Assembly (NCBI GenBank): GCA_013146195.2
Contig: CM028379.1
Coordinates: forward strand, 162,346,437 to 162,410,436
Direction of reading: 5' to 3'
Length of the DNA stretch: 64,000 nucleotides
Source of the DNA: Codonopsis lanceolata
Taxonomy: Eukaryota; Streptophyta; Magnoliopsida; Asterales; Campanulaceae
Below, one piece after another: positions 24,591-35,983 of this stretch; position 1 is the first letter of the stretch; each line of letters opens with the position of its first letter. Below the pieces are notes generated by a model. The model worked only from the letters and a program-made list of their open reading frames with translations, had not been told where the DNA came from and ran no database searches. The position numbers and the translations under genes were made by a program.

Positions 24591-25147
24591 GAAGTGGAAT
24601 TTGTGTTCAGTAATGGTATGCCCTTTTTTGAGTTAATTTCCAAAAATGTTTATTTATTTATCTTTAAAAAAGTATCCTAAATCTCTAAAATCTTCTTTTT
24701 GAAAACCTGTAAAATTGTATATTAAATTTGTAAAATCATTTTTATATGTAACTTTTTTTCTAATTATTGTTTCGACTCTTATTGATATTCTAAATCTTAT
24801 TGTTTTTATCAATAACTTCTTGCAAAACTGTGTACTCAATCTATTTTTTTTTAAATCTGTAACTTTTTTCTAATGATTATTTTGACTCTTAATCATATCC
24901 TAAATATTTTTGTCTTTATCTCCTAACATTTGTAGTTATGTTAACTTCATATTAAATCTGTGATTTATTTATTTCTACTTTTATTTTTTTCTAATTACTG
25001 TTATGAATCTAAATGTATCCTAAGTTTGTAAAACCTTTTTTTATTGGTAACTTTTCTCCAAAGTTAGTGTTGTTAGTGTTCATTAGTGTTCATGGGTTTT
25101 TCTTGCTTTTTGTTCTTTAAGATGTTAAAAGGAATGTATCCTACGTA

Positions 25148-25500
25148 ACTAGGTTAGTACCTATAATATGCACGATTTAATAATTCTCTTTTTACCCTAG
25201 TTTTTAAAGGAAGACATTTTTTTTAAGCTAGTCATAAGCAATGAAAAATATTTTAATTGGAATACTCTCAACAAAACTAAAATAGGATGAATTTTAAAAT
25301 TGACATATGCAGTGGTAATTGAAAGATGTGCATTGGAACTGGCGGTAGAAAAGAGAACTTAAACGATATGCGTTGGAATGTGCTATCGTGATGCGGTTGA
25401 AATGGCTATATTTTAATGTTACCATCTTATAAACTTAATGTTCTCCTCTCAGGAAAGGCACATATAAGGGGATTAGATTAACATAAAACCATCATGTGGG
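25148..25500. repeat. Duplicated block (pair with 27815-28190)
   Basis: The block opens AGGTTAGTACC...ATGCACG, includes AATGGAAAAGATTTTAATT-type sequence, ATTGGAACTGG and AGGGGATTAG, and ends near CAACAATTAATTTTATATAA. The second copy at 27815-28190 follows the same order. No terminal structure was found, so it may be part of a larger unit rather than a separate element. Confidence 0.5.
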
Positions 25501-25533
25501 CAACAATTAATTTTATATAATTAATTGTTTGTT

Positions 25534-25571
25534 TCTCTCTCTCTCTCTCTCTTTTTTTTTTTTTTTTTTAA
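25534..25571. repeat. (CT)n followed by poly-T
   Basis: A simple repeat of about 9 CT dinucleotides runs into about 19 T inside an array unit. It is low complexity and has no coding meaning. Confidence 0.9.
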
Positions 25572-26278
25572 CGTTGTCGATAGTTTTTTTACATTAATTG
25601 TATGCCCTTTTTGAGTTATTTTGTAATTCTCTGTTTTGACTGTTAATATAAATATTTATTTTTTACCTATAAAACAATATCCTAAATCTTGAAAATCTTC
25701 TATTTGAAAACTTGTAAAATCGTATCCTAAATGCGTAAAATCATTTTTTATATGTTACTTATCAAAAATTATTGTTTTGAGTTTTATTTATATCCCAAAT
25801 CTTATTGTTTTTATCAATAACTTTTTGTTCAACCGTCTACTAATGTGTAAACTCCTTTTTTATGTGTAACTTTTTTTTTAATTATTATTTTGACTGTTAA
25901 TCATATCCCAAATTTAACCTTATCTCAAATCTGTGAAATCTTTTGTCTTACTTTTTATTTTATTTTTTTAATTATTGTTTTGACTTTAAATGTATCCCAA
26001 GTTTGTAAAACCTTTTTTTATCGGTAACTTTTCTCCAAATACTATTTTCAAACCATATCCTTAATCTGTAATATTCTTTTAAATTTATGTATATTGCTTT
26101 TTATAACTATTTTGGTTTGTAAGGTTGTTGTATTTAAAGTAACTGACATAGCTTTTTGATAGATAATAGTAATTTAAACTAAAATACAAGGGGTAATACA
26201 AATAGAAGAAGAGTTAAAAAAAAAGAGAGAGGAGGAGGTTGCCACATGAACATCATCAAGAAGATGTTTTTGCCAATG

Positions 26279-26280
<2 letters not shown>

Positions 26281-26312
<32 letters not shown>
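26281..26312. repeat. (GA)n microsatellite
   Basis: A pure GA repeat of about 15 units lies just after the unit anchor at 26246. It is an expansion of the GAGAGAG found at the same place in other units (for example 15932-15946). Confidence 0.9.
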
Positions 26313-26317
<5 letters not shown>

Positions 26318-26767
26318 ATTAGTTGGAATGAAAGGAATCAATGAGAGATAATGTGGAGTTTAGAATTTTGGTCATAGTGAATCTCATGATCATCTCTTCC
26401 TTCATTTCATTGTCCACTGGTTTAGTTTGCAAATATGGTGTGAGTTAGCACCATGTAAGTGAGCTTTGGTAGAGATTAAAGAGGCTGGTTCCTTGCAGTG
26501 ATGTGGATGTTTTGCTCATGCCAGTGTATTTGGACATGACCATCTCATGAGTGACTTTCATGGGTACCGCACTTTATGTCGCTGAAGGACGGCGATTGCA
26601 ATTTGCGATATATTTTTTTTACCTGATTGCTTGTGATAGAAGAAGGAACTTGATTTAGGAGATTCAAATTGATAAAAAAGTCTTGGTGGCAAATGCATGA
26701 GTGATTCGTGAGAAATTCTCTTGCTACTTTACAGAATGGAATTTGTTAATAGTTTTCTATATGTTAG

Positions 26768-26852
26768 ATGTCATTTTGTGTATACCTCTAGTATACGAAG
26801 GACACATCACCTTGTTTGGCGCTTTTGGCATATATATTACTTATAAAAAAAA
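26768..26852 (+). mobile_element. LINE 3' tail (4 of 4)
   Basis: GTGTATACCTCTAGTATACG, then CATCACCTTGTTTGGCGC and ATTACTTATAAAAAAAA form the best preserved of the four + strand tails. It is followed by the resumed endonuclease fossil (GTACCTTGGTCTATAGTCCC). Confidence 0.7.
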
Positions 26853-27303
26853 GGGAAGTAAAATGTGTGTACCTTGGTCTATAGTCCCACTCGGGCTCAT
26901 TTTGGGCCCCGTTGTAGGTTGAGTTGGGTGACTTTCATTGTCTTTTTTTGTCCCGTTGGTGGTTTGGTGGTGATTTGAATGTGGTGAGATGCCATTCTAA
27001 ATAGTTGGGCAGATGTGACATGAAGTTCAGGTATCTAATGCCTAGTTTTCTTGATTGATGTTCGAGGTGAGGGTGGGTAGGGGGGCGCACTTCCAATATG
27101 CGTAAGTTCGGTGAATTTTAAGTAGGAGTGTGATATAAAGGACCTTGAGTGGTGTGGTTCCCATTTACTTGATAAGTGTCCGGGGTGTCCATAGGTTCCT
27201 AGTTTTTTACGAATGGGAGGTGACTTTCTAGGTTTAAGTCAAAAGATGCTTGATAGAGTCACCTCGGACCATTTTGTGTTCTTGATAGCCTCCTTTTCTT
27301 TTG

Positions 27304-27652
27304 GGGAATACCACCTTTTTGACCACCGTACAAATTGGGGAAATCCAATTTGACCGACGACGTTTCATAACGACCAAATTAACCAACCAACTTTTAATTT
27401 GGTTGTAATGTCATCGTTGCCGTTTCATAACGACCAAATTAACCAACCAACTTCTGTCAATATCGGGCCAAGAAATTAGCATAAAAGGAAGATATTGACA
27501 GAAGTTGGTTTGTTAATTTGGTCTTTATGAAATGGCGAGGACGACATTGCAATCAAATTAAAAGTTGGTTAGTTAATTTGGTCGTTATGAAACGTCGTTG
27601 GTCAAATTGAATTTCCCTAAATTTGTACGGTGGTCAAAAAAATGGTATTCCC
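27304..27652. mobile_element. 349-bp fold-back MITE with 9-bp target duplication
   Basis: The two halves are near-complete inverted repeats of about 165 bases around a short loop near 27470. The termini are GGGAATACC and GGTATTCCC, flanked by TTTCTTTTG at 27295-27303 and 27653-27661. Each arm contains GTTTCATAACGACCAAATTA; the left arm has it twice. The empty site is present as a paralogue at about 18611-18625 (CCTCCTTTTCTTTTGAGAAC), which proves the insertion. The 9-bp duplication indicates a Mutator-like family. A transcript would form a long hairpin. Confidence 0.93.
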
Positions 27653-28302
27653 TTTCTTTTGAGAACACACAGCTTTCCCCTCGGGATTTTGAGGCCATGA
27701 TCAGTAATTGGTGGTAGGAATGCTCGGTGGTAGGATAGGGTGGTTTTGTTAATGAGAAAGCATATATCCGTTTTAGAGAATCTTATCCGGTGGAACCCTG
27801 AATATTATCGTAAATAGGTTAGTACCCGTAGGATGCACGGTTTTGATACGTTTTTTTATTTGCAAAAGTTGTTCATAGTAAGAGGATTTTCTAAACTCGA
27901 CATAAGTAATGGAAAAGATTTTAATTAGAATACTATCAACAAAACTAAAATAGGGGAACTGGTTGAAATACTATCAACATACGAATGAGTAATTGAAAGT
28001 GTGCATTGGAACTGGTTGTAGAAAAGGGAACTTAAACGATATACATCTGAATGTGCCATCCTGATGTAGTTCCGAAGGTTGTAATTTATGTTACCACCTC
28101 TGAACTTAATGGCCTGCTCTCAAGGAAAAGCACATATGAGGGGATTAGGTGAGAAAAAGTTAACATTAAACCATAACGTGGACAATAGTGAATTTTATAT
28201 AATTAACCGGATGCTTTCTTTTTTCAAGTTATCAGTAGCTTTTTAGTTTTTACATTAATTGTTTGCCCTTTTTTGAGTTTTTTTTTTGACTGTTAATATT
28301 TT

Positions 28303-29173
28303 TTTTGTTAAGTAAAGTATATTAAAAGGCGTCAAACCAGGTGACACGTCCTTTAGAGGTATACAAAAATCTACCCAAAGCTAAGGCTATGCACAAAATC
28401 CACAAAAGAAAGACCGGTTGGGCAAAGAGAAGAATCTGTCTCGGTACACCAATGAAACAAAGTACGCAAAAGACAGTCTTTCAGCTTGGCCACCGATGTT
28501 TCTCCATTGTAAAAAATTCTCCTATTTCCTTCTTTCCAAATAATCCACAAAACCCCAATCGGAACCGTCTCCCAAATAGAATTACTCCTCCTTTGATTGT
28601 CCCATCACCAACTACAAAGCAATTCCCGAACTGAGCTGGGCATCACCCAAAGAGCACGAGCAACCGGGCAGTGAATTAAAAGGTGGTTGATGCTCTCTTC
28701 GTCATCTTTGCACATATAACACCAATTTACATTAACCATCCTTCTCTATCTCAGGTTATCTCCATTCAAAATAGCACCATGACAAGCCTCACAAGCAAAA
28801 AAGGCAGCTCTACTTGGTGCACAATTTCTCCAAATGCCTTCCAAGGAAACGAGAGACCATTGCTTCCCAAAAGAATACGAAAATAAGACATAACAGTAAA
28901 CGTCTTATTGTTCGATGCTGCCCATCTCACTCTATCCTCCCTGCTTACATCAACTTGGAGCGAGTACAATCTATTAAAAAAAATCTGCACAAATGTGGTT
29001 TTATCCTGCAGTAAAGGGTACTAGGGACTTTTCGTCTACCAGGCAGAAGTAGCAAGGGCACCATGCATCTTCTTGTTTATTATGGCAGAAACTCCCAATC
29101 CTGAAGATTCCTGCAAAAGACAGGATTCCATACGACTCTACCTTACTCAACTTGAAGCACCGAACTGAGATTG
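28303..29173 (-). pseudogene. LINE-A copy 3 ORF2, C-terminal zf-RVT part and 3' UTR
   Basis: This is the C-terminal end of ORF2, distal to the nested solo LTR. On the minus strand, pieces read RVVWNPVFCRNLQDWE (near 29105), the 28766-28990 frame with RVRWAASNNKTFTV and FPWKAFGEI, and IHCPVARALW with a W-rich end near 28570-28690. These follow the order of copy 1 at 4080-4790. The poly(A) end is the T-run at the left boundary. Several frames are needed to read it. The upstream continuation lies at 33114, across the insertion. Confidence 0.8.
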
Positions 29174-32100
29174 TGTGACGACCCGACCCTGAATTCCAGC
29201 ACGGAATCTCGAGGTCGTGCCGCTGGAACTGACATGAGAAGAGAACAAGCATTTGCTAAAATAATGATGCTAGCCAAACAGTCGAGCTATCAAGCTCTAA
29301 ACTAGAATGTGAAGCCGTACTAAAATACGGGTCAACAAAAATCGAAGATGCGGAAGCGTAAAAAGAATGAAACCCCAAGCCAAAGAGCTCGACGTTAAAG
29401 CAAATGAAACCATGCTATAACAATGAACAACGGCTCGACACAACACGTCGACCAAAGAAATGAATACAACAATAATAAAACCCAAGTATTCTACCCGACC
29501 ACAAAGTCTATCAATCTTGACAACAAGTGTCCTCACATGAAAAGAACAAAGAATAATAATGATATGATAAAAGAAGGGAACTCCAAGAGATACAACTCTA
29601 AGAACTACACGATCTCAACTCGAACTATCGATCCATTGTGCACTGCTACAATCACGATCTTATCGATCTCAACATAGCAACGGACAACTGCACACTAGAA
29701 AAAGATGTACGGAGTGAGTCATAATGATCTAGTACGCCACTACAAATAACGATATACATTATTATGCAATGTTATTAAATAAACATGTCATCGCGCTACT
29801 ACGACGAAGACCCGTGAAGATGTGTCGTATCACTTTGATACTACACAAGATAACCATTCTTCCTAATTAACCACGTGCCAATGAGCAAGGGAATTTACCT
29901 TGATCATAAACAAATCAAATGAATTAAAATGTCTCATAAGAAATCATCATGTATAAGTATATATATTTATATATATACCCATCAAGTCTATCATACAATC
30001 ATCATGTATAAGTATGTATACCTAAATATATTCACATCAAGTATTTTAATAAAGCACAATCAAGATAAACATGGTTACTTAGATCTCACGTTGCAATTAA
30101 CACTTTGTTGTCACATAAGTGCTCGTAGTAATTCACATAGGAAAAGGATATGTTATCGAACCGGTGCCGTAACATAGATCCTGTAATGAATGGGTTAAAC
30201 ATGATCGTGCTGACAATGTACGTGTAGATACATCCTCCCATGACATGACATTATTATTCCAAACGCCCTATTGGTTACGACAAGGTACTCTTCCCCAATG
30301 TGATCAATAGAGGAGGGTGTGTGATGATTCCGATTCGACTATTTGTCACTATCACGAATCGTGAAGGTAATGCATCGTCAATCAGTGAGACAAGCTAGTC
30401 AATCAATGAGACAAGCAAGTACGCCAGCTGGACTAATGGAATGACAAATAGATGTTTTCTTGGCAGTAAAATCAAGTAAGGATCGAGCTCGGCAAGAGTG
30501 AACTCATCCATGTCAAGTAGAGATTGAGCTCGAAAGTAGCGAACTCAACCAAGTCAAGTAGATATTTACTCACTTATGGCATGTCACGATAAATCATGTA
30601 GATTGCACAAGGAACTCAATTGATGCTTCAACGCATGAAACACAAGCATGAAATCATCCCTAGCATGAAACTCGAAAGCTAGTATTCTAGTCAAACGAAT
30701 TTTAAACGTCGTAGGGATTGAATGTAGAGCCGGTATTGTTAAATGACTCTCTAAATGCAACTCCGTTGAGTCTTTGCTAAACTTTCATCCAAGTAGAGAT
30801 TGAATGCTATATGCATTTCAATACTCTTTTCTATGCTCTCGATTCTATTAGAACTCAAATTCCAAAGCCATCCATGACTTTAGCCTAATGAGACTTCAAT
30901 TCCACAATTTGTGAAATCCTAGCATTGCATCATTACTTTGAAGTTTACAATTGCAATGAATCCATGAACAATAGGTATTCCCAAGCATGATTTGAACACA
31001 TTTAATGCTATACACAAGCTCATAATAATAAGTGTATGTTGCTACCCATAAATTTCCAGAATTTAAACAAGCATGTAAACAAGTTATAAACATAGTATAG
31101 GTCTTCCCTAGCCTAGTTTAAACATCAAGAATGAAGGGAGCATGCAAGATAACATAGCATACTAAACCAGGAGATTATTAACCATTTCGAACATTCAAGA
31201 TAGATTTATAATCATCCATTTATGATTATTTCAAAGATAAGCAAATTTCCAGATTCACTAATAAAACTTATTCTGCGCAGCCATCTTGTAAATTCGACCA
31301 TTGTTTTCACAACTCAAAAGAAGGTGATTCTTGCTTAGTCTGAAACTAGATTCTTAAAACTATATTTTAGCCTTTTAAATTACTCTATTTGGACTTGTAT
31401 TCATCAAAATACAGCCCCTCTAAGTTCATGTCAGAAATATGTTTCTCTGTTATGACTTACACTGTGTGTATCATAGAAAATTCACTAAATATTCCTCATA
31501 GCTCCAAAAATTATAAATCTTACATATTCAGAAAATAGACTCTTTGAACTACAATCTATCATTTTAAAACACTTTGTTCAGAATTGTATCCATCAATATA
31601 TGGCCACATTAAGATCATGTTAAAAATCTGACTTTCTGGTAACAGCTTACTGCAACAGCCACAATTTGTGACTAATGAAAAATATTTCCTGAACTTCAAA
31701 ATTAATGAAACTTTACAGAGAGTTACCTAACATATGTATGTATAACATACTCTATTTTTAACAAGTTCAACAACAATGGTTCCAAATCATTTCTATAAAC
31801 CCAACAAAATCCCTATAACAGATTTTAATTCCTTCGTATATCATTCCATTGCATTCAAGTCACAAAAGTCGAAGTACCATAATGTATTTCATGTTCTAAC
31901 CTCCCAATATAGATTGTGATTCGTTCATGTAACACATCATAGCATTCAAGTCATAAAATTCATGGTATCATCATGTATTTCGGGTTCTTCCAAAGAGTAG
32001 CATACTTACTAGTCTTAGAACCTAACAAAGGGGTTTAGTACACGTACCTTAAATCTGGAAATCAAGAACACAAAACAGATTACAAAATAGGGGAAAACAG

Positions 32101-33108
32101 AACAGCCACAAGAGGTCTCAAATTCGGCTCCTAGCTTGAGTTTTCGATTGAGAAGGAGTTGTTGTAATCAAGCTTAAATCTCCAAACGAATCAATGGCTT
32201 CCACGAGTCTCCAAAGCTCAGCCACACAAGGAGAAAAGGCAAATTTGGGGGAAGCAAACTTGTGTAACAAGGGCTGATCTTCCAAGCATTCAACAAGAGC
32301 TCTAAGGCTCCTCTTTCTGAGCTCAAAGGGAAGAAGAGAGCAGAAAATCGTAGGTTGGAAGGGAAGTAATTTAGTAAGAACTTCGTTTACCTTGTCTTGG
32401 CTTGAAAATCGGGTGAATGGAACTATAGAAACTCAACCTCAACCTTCAAGAACTCTGAAGTCTTTCATGGTAGCTCTTCCTTTCTCTCTCACAGTTTCTT
32501 TGGGGAAGAAAAGGTTGAAGTGTGGAGTCTTTGACAGCCTTTGGTCTTGGAATGGTCAAGGAGACAAGGGGGCAAGGAGTGCAAGACAAAAGCTTATGGG
32601 ATTTAATGAGTTTGTCCCTTCCCAAACCCAACAAAGTCAATTAGAGCTGATAGGTTTAGACTAGGGGCGGCTAGGATGTCTTAGGATCCGAAATTATTTG
32701 TTTATCAATAAGGGTAGGTGTGTACTTGGCCAAAAATAAAGTCGAACACACAATGAGTGGTCAACTATAGTAAACCAGAATTTGGCTCAACTTACAAAAT
32801 GTTCCTGTACCAAAATACACGTCCAAAAAATACACAATAGGTGTGGTTAGAAAGCTCTAGGAGTCTAGTTTCTAACGCACCAAACGGATCCGAATTCCGA
32901 GTTCGGTACACAAATATGTGGTCAAAATACTACAGACCTCTCATTGCCTTCGAACAATACACGAATTACCGAAATCAAACACGAGTGTGTGTAAACATTT
33001 ACACGACCACTCCAAAATAATACCGAGTTAATCCCCCAAGGTCCCCTAGTCATCCATGGTCAAAATAATACTAACCGAGTCTAGCACCTAAGGAATCGGG
33101 GTCTTACA
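29174..33108 (-). mobile_element. 3.9-kb solo LTR (probably Ty3/gypsy) inside LINE-A copy 3
   Basis: The insertion has TG...CA ends (TGTGACGACCCGACC ... CGGGGTCTTACA) and a 5-base duplication GATTG at 29169-29173 and 33109-33113. The LINE reading resumes on the other side. On the minus strand the ends read TGTAAGACCCCGATTCC and GGGTCGTCACA, a style common in plant gypsy LTRs, so minus orientation is likely. No ORF with recognisable domains, internal region, PBS or second LTR was seen across 3935 bases, so it is best called a long solo LTR. A non-autonomous element without LTR structure cannot be excluded. Short open frames such as 32392-32664 show no family resemblance. Confidence 0.8.
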
Positions 33109-33113
33109 GATTG

Positions 33114-34880
33114 CAATCTTTATCTACCACCAGATTGAACAAAACAGGAAAGGATCTCCTTAGCTCTTCCTCCCCACACCAAATGTCCTTCCAAAATTTG
33201 ACTTTTCTCCACCACCTATCTCGAAAGAAATTTGCTTCTCAAGACTCCCACCCCCTACAAATACCTTTCCATATTCTTGACCCAAAGGAGTTGAAATCAA
33301 ACTTCGGAAACCAATTGTGATCCCCCTCTTCGTATTTGCAAATCACTTATTTCCTCCACAAACCATCTACATCGACCATGTAAAGCCATAGCCACTTCCT
33401 ATGCAAAGCTCTGTTAAAGCAATTGACATTCTTGATGCCTAAACCTCCCTCTCTAATATCAAAACACACCTTTTCCCACTTTACCAATTTGCGCTCCACC
33501 CCTTGCCCTTCGCATAAAAAATCTCTCTCAATCTTCTCCAACATCCTCTTAATCGAGACCGGCAATACAAAGAACGATGAAAAGTGAGTGGGTAAACTAG
33601 AAAGGGTATTTTTTACAAGAGTCAATCTCCCCGCCTTGGATAATAACTGCTTTTTCCATCCCGGCAATCTCCTAATATATCTATCAATCACTGTATTCCA
33701 CATTGTTTTGGACTTGTACGGAGCTCCAATCGGCAACCCAAGATAGGTCGAGGGAAGGTAAGAAATCTTGCACCCAAATGCCGAAGCGAAAGATAGAATA
33801 TTACCCACCTCTCCAACTGGAATAATCTCACTCTTGGCAATGTTAACTCAAAACCCCGACACCATCCAGAAAAAGGCAAGCACTAGACGAAGATATCCCA
33901 GTTGCTCAATCTCTGCGTCACAGAAAATTAAAGTGTCATCCGCAAAAAGGAGATGCATGACAGTCACCTCCTCTTTATGCCTACCGATTCCAAAACCTCG
34001 AATAAAACCTCCTCGAACCGCTCTATCTACTAACCTGCTCAACGCTTCCATTATGAGAAAAAAAAAGGAAAGGAGAAAGCGGATCTCCTTGATGTAGACC
34101 CCTTGAGCGCCCAAAAAATCCAACTGGCTCTCCGTTAACCAATACTGGAAATCAAGCAGACGATATACAAACAAAATCCACTTCCTCCATTTTTTGCCAA
34201 AACCCATCCTCTCCATCATATACAATAAAAACTCTCAATTCACACGATCATAAGCTTTCTCAATATCTAGCTTGCACAATAACCATAGCTTAACACTATG
34301 TAACCTCGAGTCCACCACTTCATTGGCTATGAATGACGCATCGATAATTTAGCGCTCCCCCGCGAAAGCATGCTGAGAATCCGAAACCAATTTGCCTATA
34401 ACCCTTTTCAATGTTTATAAACTCCCCCAACCAGACTTATCGGCCGATAATCTCCCAGACTAGATGCTCATGTCTTCTTCGGAATGAGGGTGATGAACGT
34501 GTCAGTAAAGCTCTTCTCAAAGCACGCTTTGGAATGAAAATGATTAAAGACGCCCATAACATCATCCTTGAGGATCTCCCAGCAAGACAAAAAAAAGGCC
34601 ATAGTGTAACCAGCTGGACCCGGCCCAGTGCCTTATTACCATTCACTTTCTTGTGATGAACGTGTCAGTAAAGCTCTTCTCAAAGCACGCTTTGGAATGA
34701 AAATGATTAAAGACGCCCATAACATCATCCTTGAGGATCTCCCAGCAAGACAAAAAAAAGGCCATAGTGTAACCAGCTGGACCCGGCCCAGTGCCTTATT
34801 ACCATTCACTTTCTTGTGATTACTTGCCATTCCCCTCCTTTAAGCCATTGGGCCCTCGATTTTTGTCTCCAATATATCTC
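33114..34880 (-). pseudogene. LINE-A copy 3 ORF2, reverse transcriptase region
   Basis: On the minus strand the RT runs from about 34880 to 33114. It has an N-terminal palm region near 34820-34440 (disturbed by a 163-bp tandem duplication), then 34225-33848 with MYMMERMGFGKKWRKW and the FADD catalytic box (LLFADDTLIF), then 33808-33347 with the thumb motifs STYLGLPIGAP and GWKKQLLSKAGRL. The domain continues as WCGEELRRS near 33165 until the nested LTR. The RGLRQGDPLSPFLF box of copy 1 is here degraded and out of frame. Stops and shifts make it inactive. Confidence 0.85.
34492..34820. repeat. Perfect 163-bp tandem duplication within LINE RT
   Basis: The segment starting GATGAACGTGTCAGTAAAGC at 34492 is repeated without visible change from 34655, ending ATTCACTTTCTTGTGAT at 34657 and 34820. 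Both copies give the same open frame in two phases. Since 163 is not a multiple of three, it also breaks ORF2. Identity means it is recent or an assembly artefact. Confidence 0.92.
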
Positions 34881-35909
34881 CTAACGTAACAGATGATCCA
34901 AATCACTCCTCAACCCCTTTTGTTGCTCTTCTTCCTCGACATTCAAGCCTCCATTTCCTGCCTTCTCATCAAGTAATCTAACCTCTTCCATCACTATCTT
35001 AATATTTACCTCAATCCTCCCAAACACCTCTTTATTCCAAATTTTCAAATCACCCTTTAGGAGTTTCAGTTCCGTGGCCAAAATGAAATCTGGGCTTCCA
35101 TGAGCATCATACGAACACCAATGCTCTCGGACCCAATCCAGAAATCCTGATTCTAACAACCACATGCTTTCAAATCTGAATGGAGATTTCCCTCTACCCA
35201 AACCCCCACTCTCCAGCAGCAAAGGAACGTGATCCGAGACCACTCGAGGCAAACATCGTTGGACTGAGGCATTGAACATATCCTCCCACTCCATCGAATA
35301 TAAAAAATTGTCAATCCTAGAAAATTGATATCTATCCCCATGTCTAAACCATGTGAACTCACCCCCCGAAAGGCTAATATCCACCAAACCCTTATCATTA
35401 ATCAACTCATTGAAATCCATCATTGCCCGAGAATACAAATAGGCTCCTGAATGTTCCTGCGGAAATTGAATCACGTTGAAATCTCCTCCAATACACCAAG
35501 GAGCCCTCCACCTCGATCTAATCATCCTTAACTCATCCCATAATTTGTATCGAAGGTTATCTGCACATGGCCCATAGACCCCTGAGAAGATCCATTGATT
35601 ATCATCATCCACACCTTGCATCAGACAAGATAGAGAGAACTCCCCCAAAACAGAATCTATCTTCTTAACAAACCTTGTATCGCACATAACTAGAATGCCT
35701 CCTGCTGAACCAACTGCCTATGAGAAAACCCTATCCAATCATCTAGACCATCTGATACTGCAAACTACCTTTCGATCAATCATATGCATCTTTGTCTCTT
35801 GAAAACAAACTAAATGTGGTTTCCATCCCCTGAGAGCAGCTTTTAAAGTTTGTCTCTTCTTATAGTTGTTGATACCCCACACATTCCAAGATAAAATCCG
35901 TAAATCCAT
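34881..35909 (-). pseudogene. LINE-A copy 3 ORF2, endonuclease domain
   Basis: ORF2 opens on the minus strand with ATG at 35909-35907 (MDLRILSWNVWGINN), then CFQETKM near 35800. A stop and shift near 35740 separate this from the main frame 35687-34881. That frame holds VYGPC, WCIGGDFNVIQFP, SLSGGEFTWFRHGD, SRIDNFL and VVSDHVPLLLESGG, which includes the catalytic Asp/Asn and the terminal Asp-His. The domain is followed by the charged linker (DEKAG, EEEEQQ). It aligns along its length with copy 1. The start was chosen by analogy with copy 1, whose ATG also stands four residues before SWNV. Confidence 0.88.
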
Positions 35910-35983
35910 GACTCACTATTTCTGTTTTTGAACCCTTCACGTGCCGAAGTCTTCTTCGAACCCCCACTAGCTTCTGAATCTCT

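Larger units (their letters stand above)
13666..28300. repeat. Degenerate array continued: A+T-rich units with LINE endonuclease fossils
   Basis: No intact gene was found here. Anchors recur at 14739, 15893, 20214 and 26246. A+T-rich TCCTAAATCTGTAAAATC-type sequence alternates with fossils of a LINE endonuclease domain in + orientation. Readable pieces are WESRFKD.EFIPYV at 19379-19420, RWWFGGDLNVVRC at about 26954-26992 and RFLVFYEWEVTF at about 27194-27229, followed by a frame-shifted TSDHF at about 27263. Further fossils lie near 13840-14060, 15290-15540, 16180-16450, 20750-20870, 21410-21840 and 23390-24150. These are all the parts of an APE-type domain; no matching RT was seen. Remaining stretches are low-complexity A+T DNA. 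Confidence 0.65.

Noticed and set aside
4882..28300. Centromeric satellite array
   Set aside because: Unit spacing is irregular after 13 kb, units are over 1.1 kb, divergent and full of transposon fossils; no satellite-type monomer is seen.
32392..32664. ORF inside the 3.9-kb LTR as a captured gene
   Set aside because: No recognisable domain, and an overlapping open frame on the other strand suggests chance.
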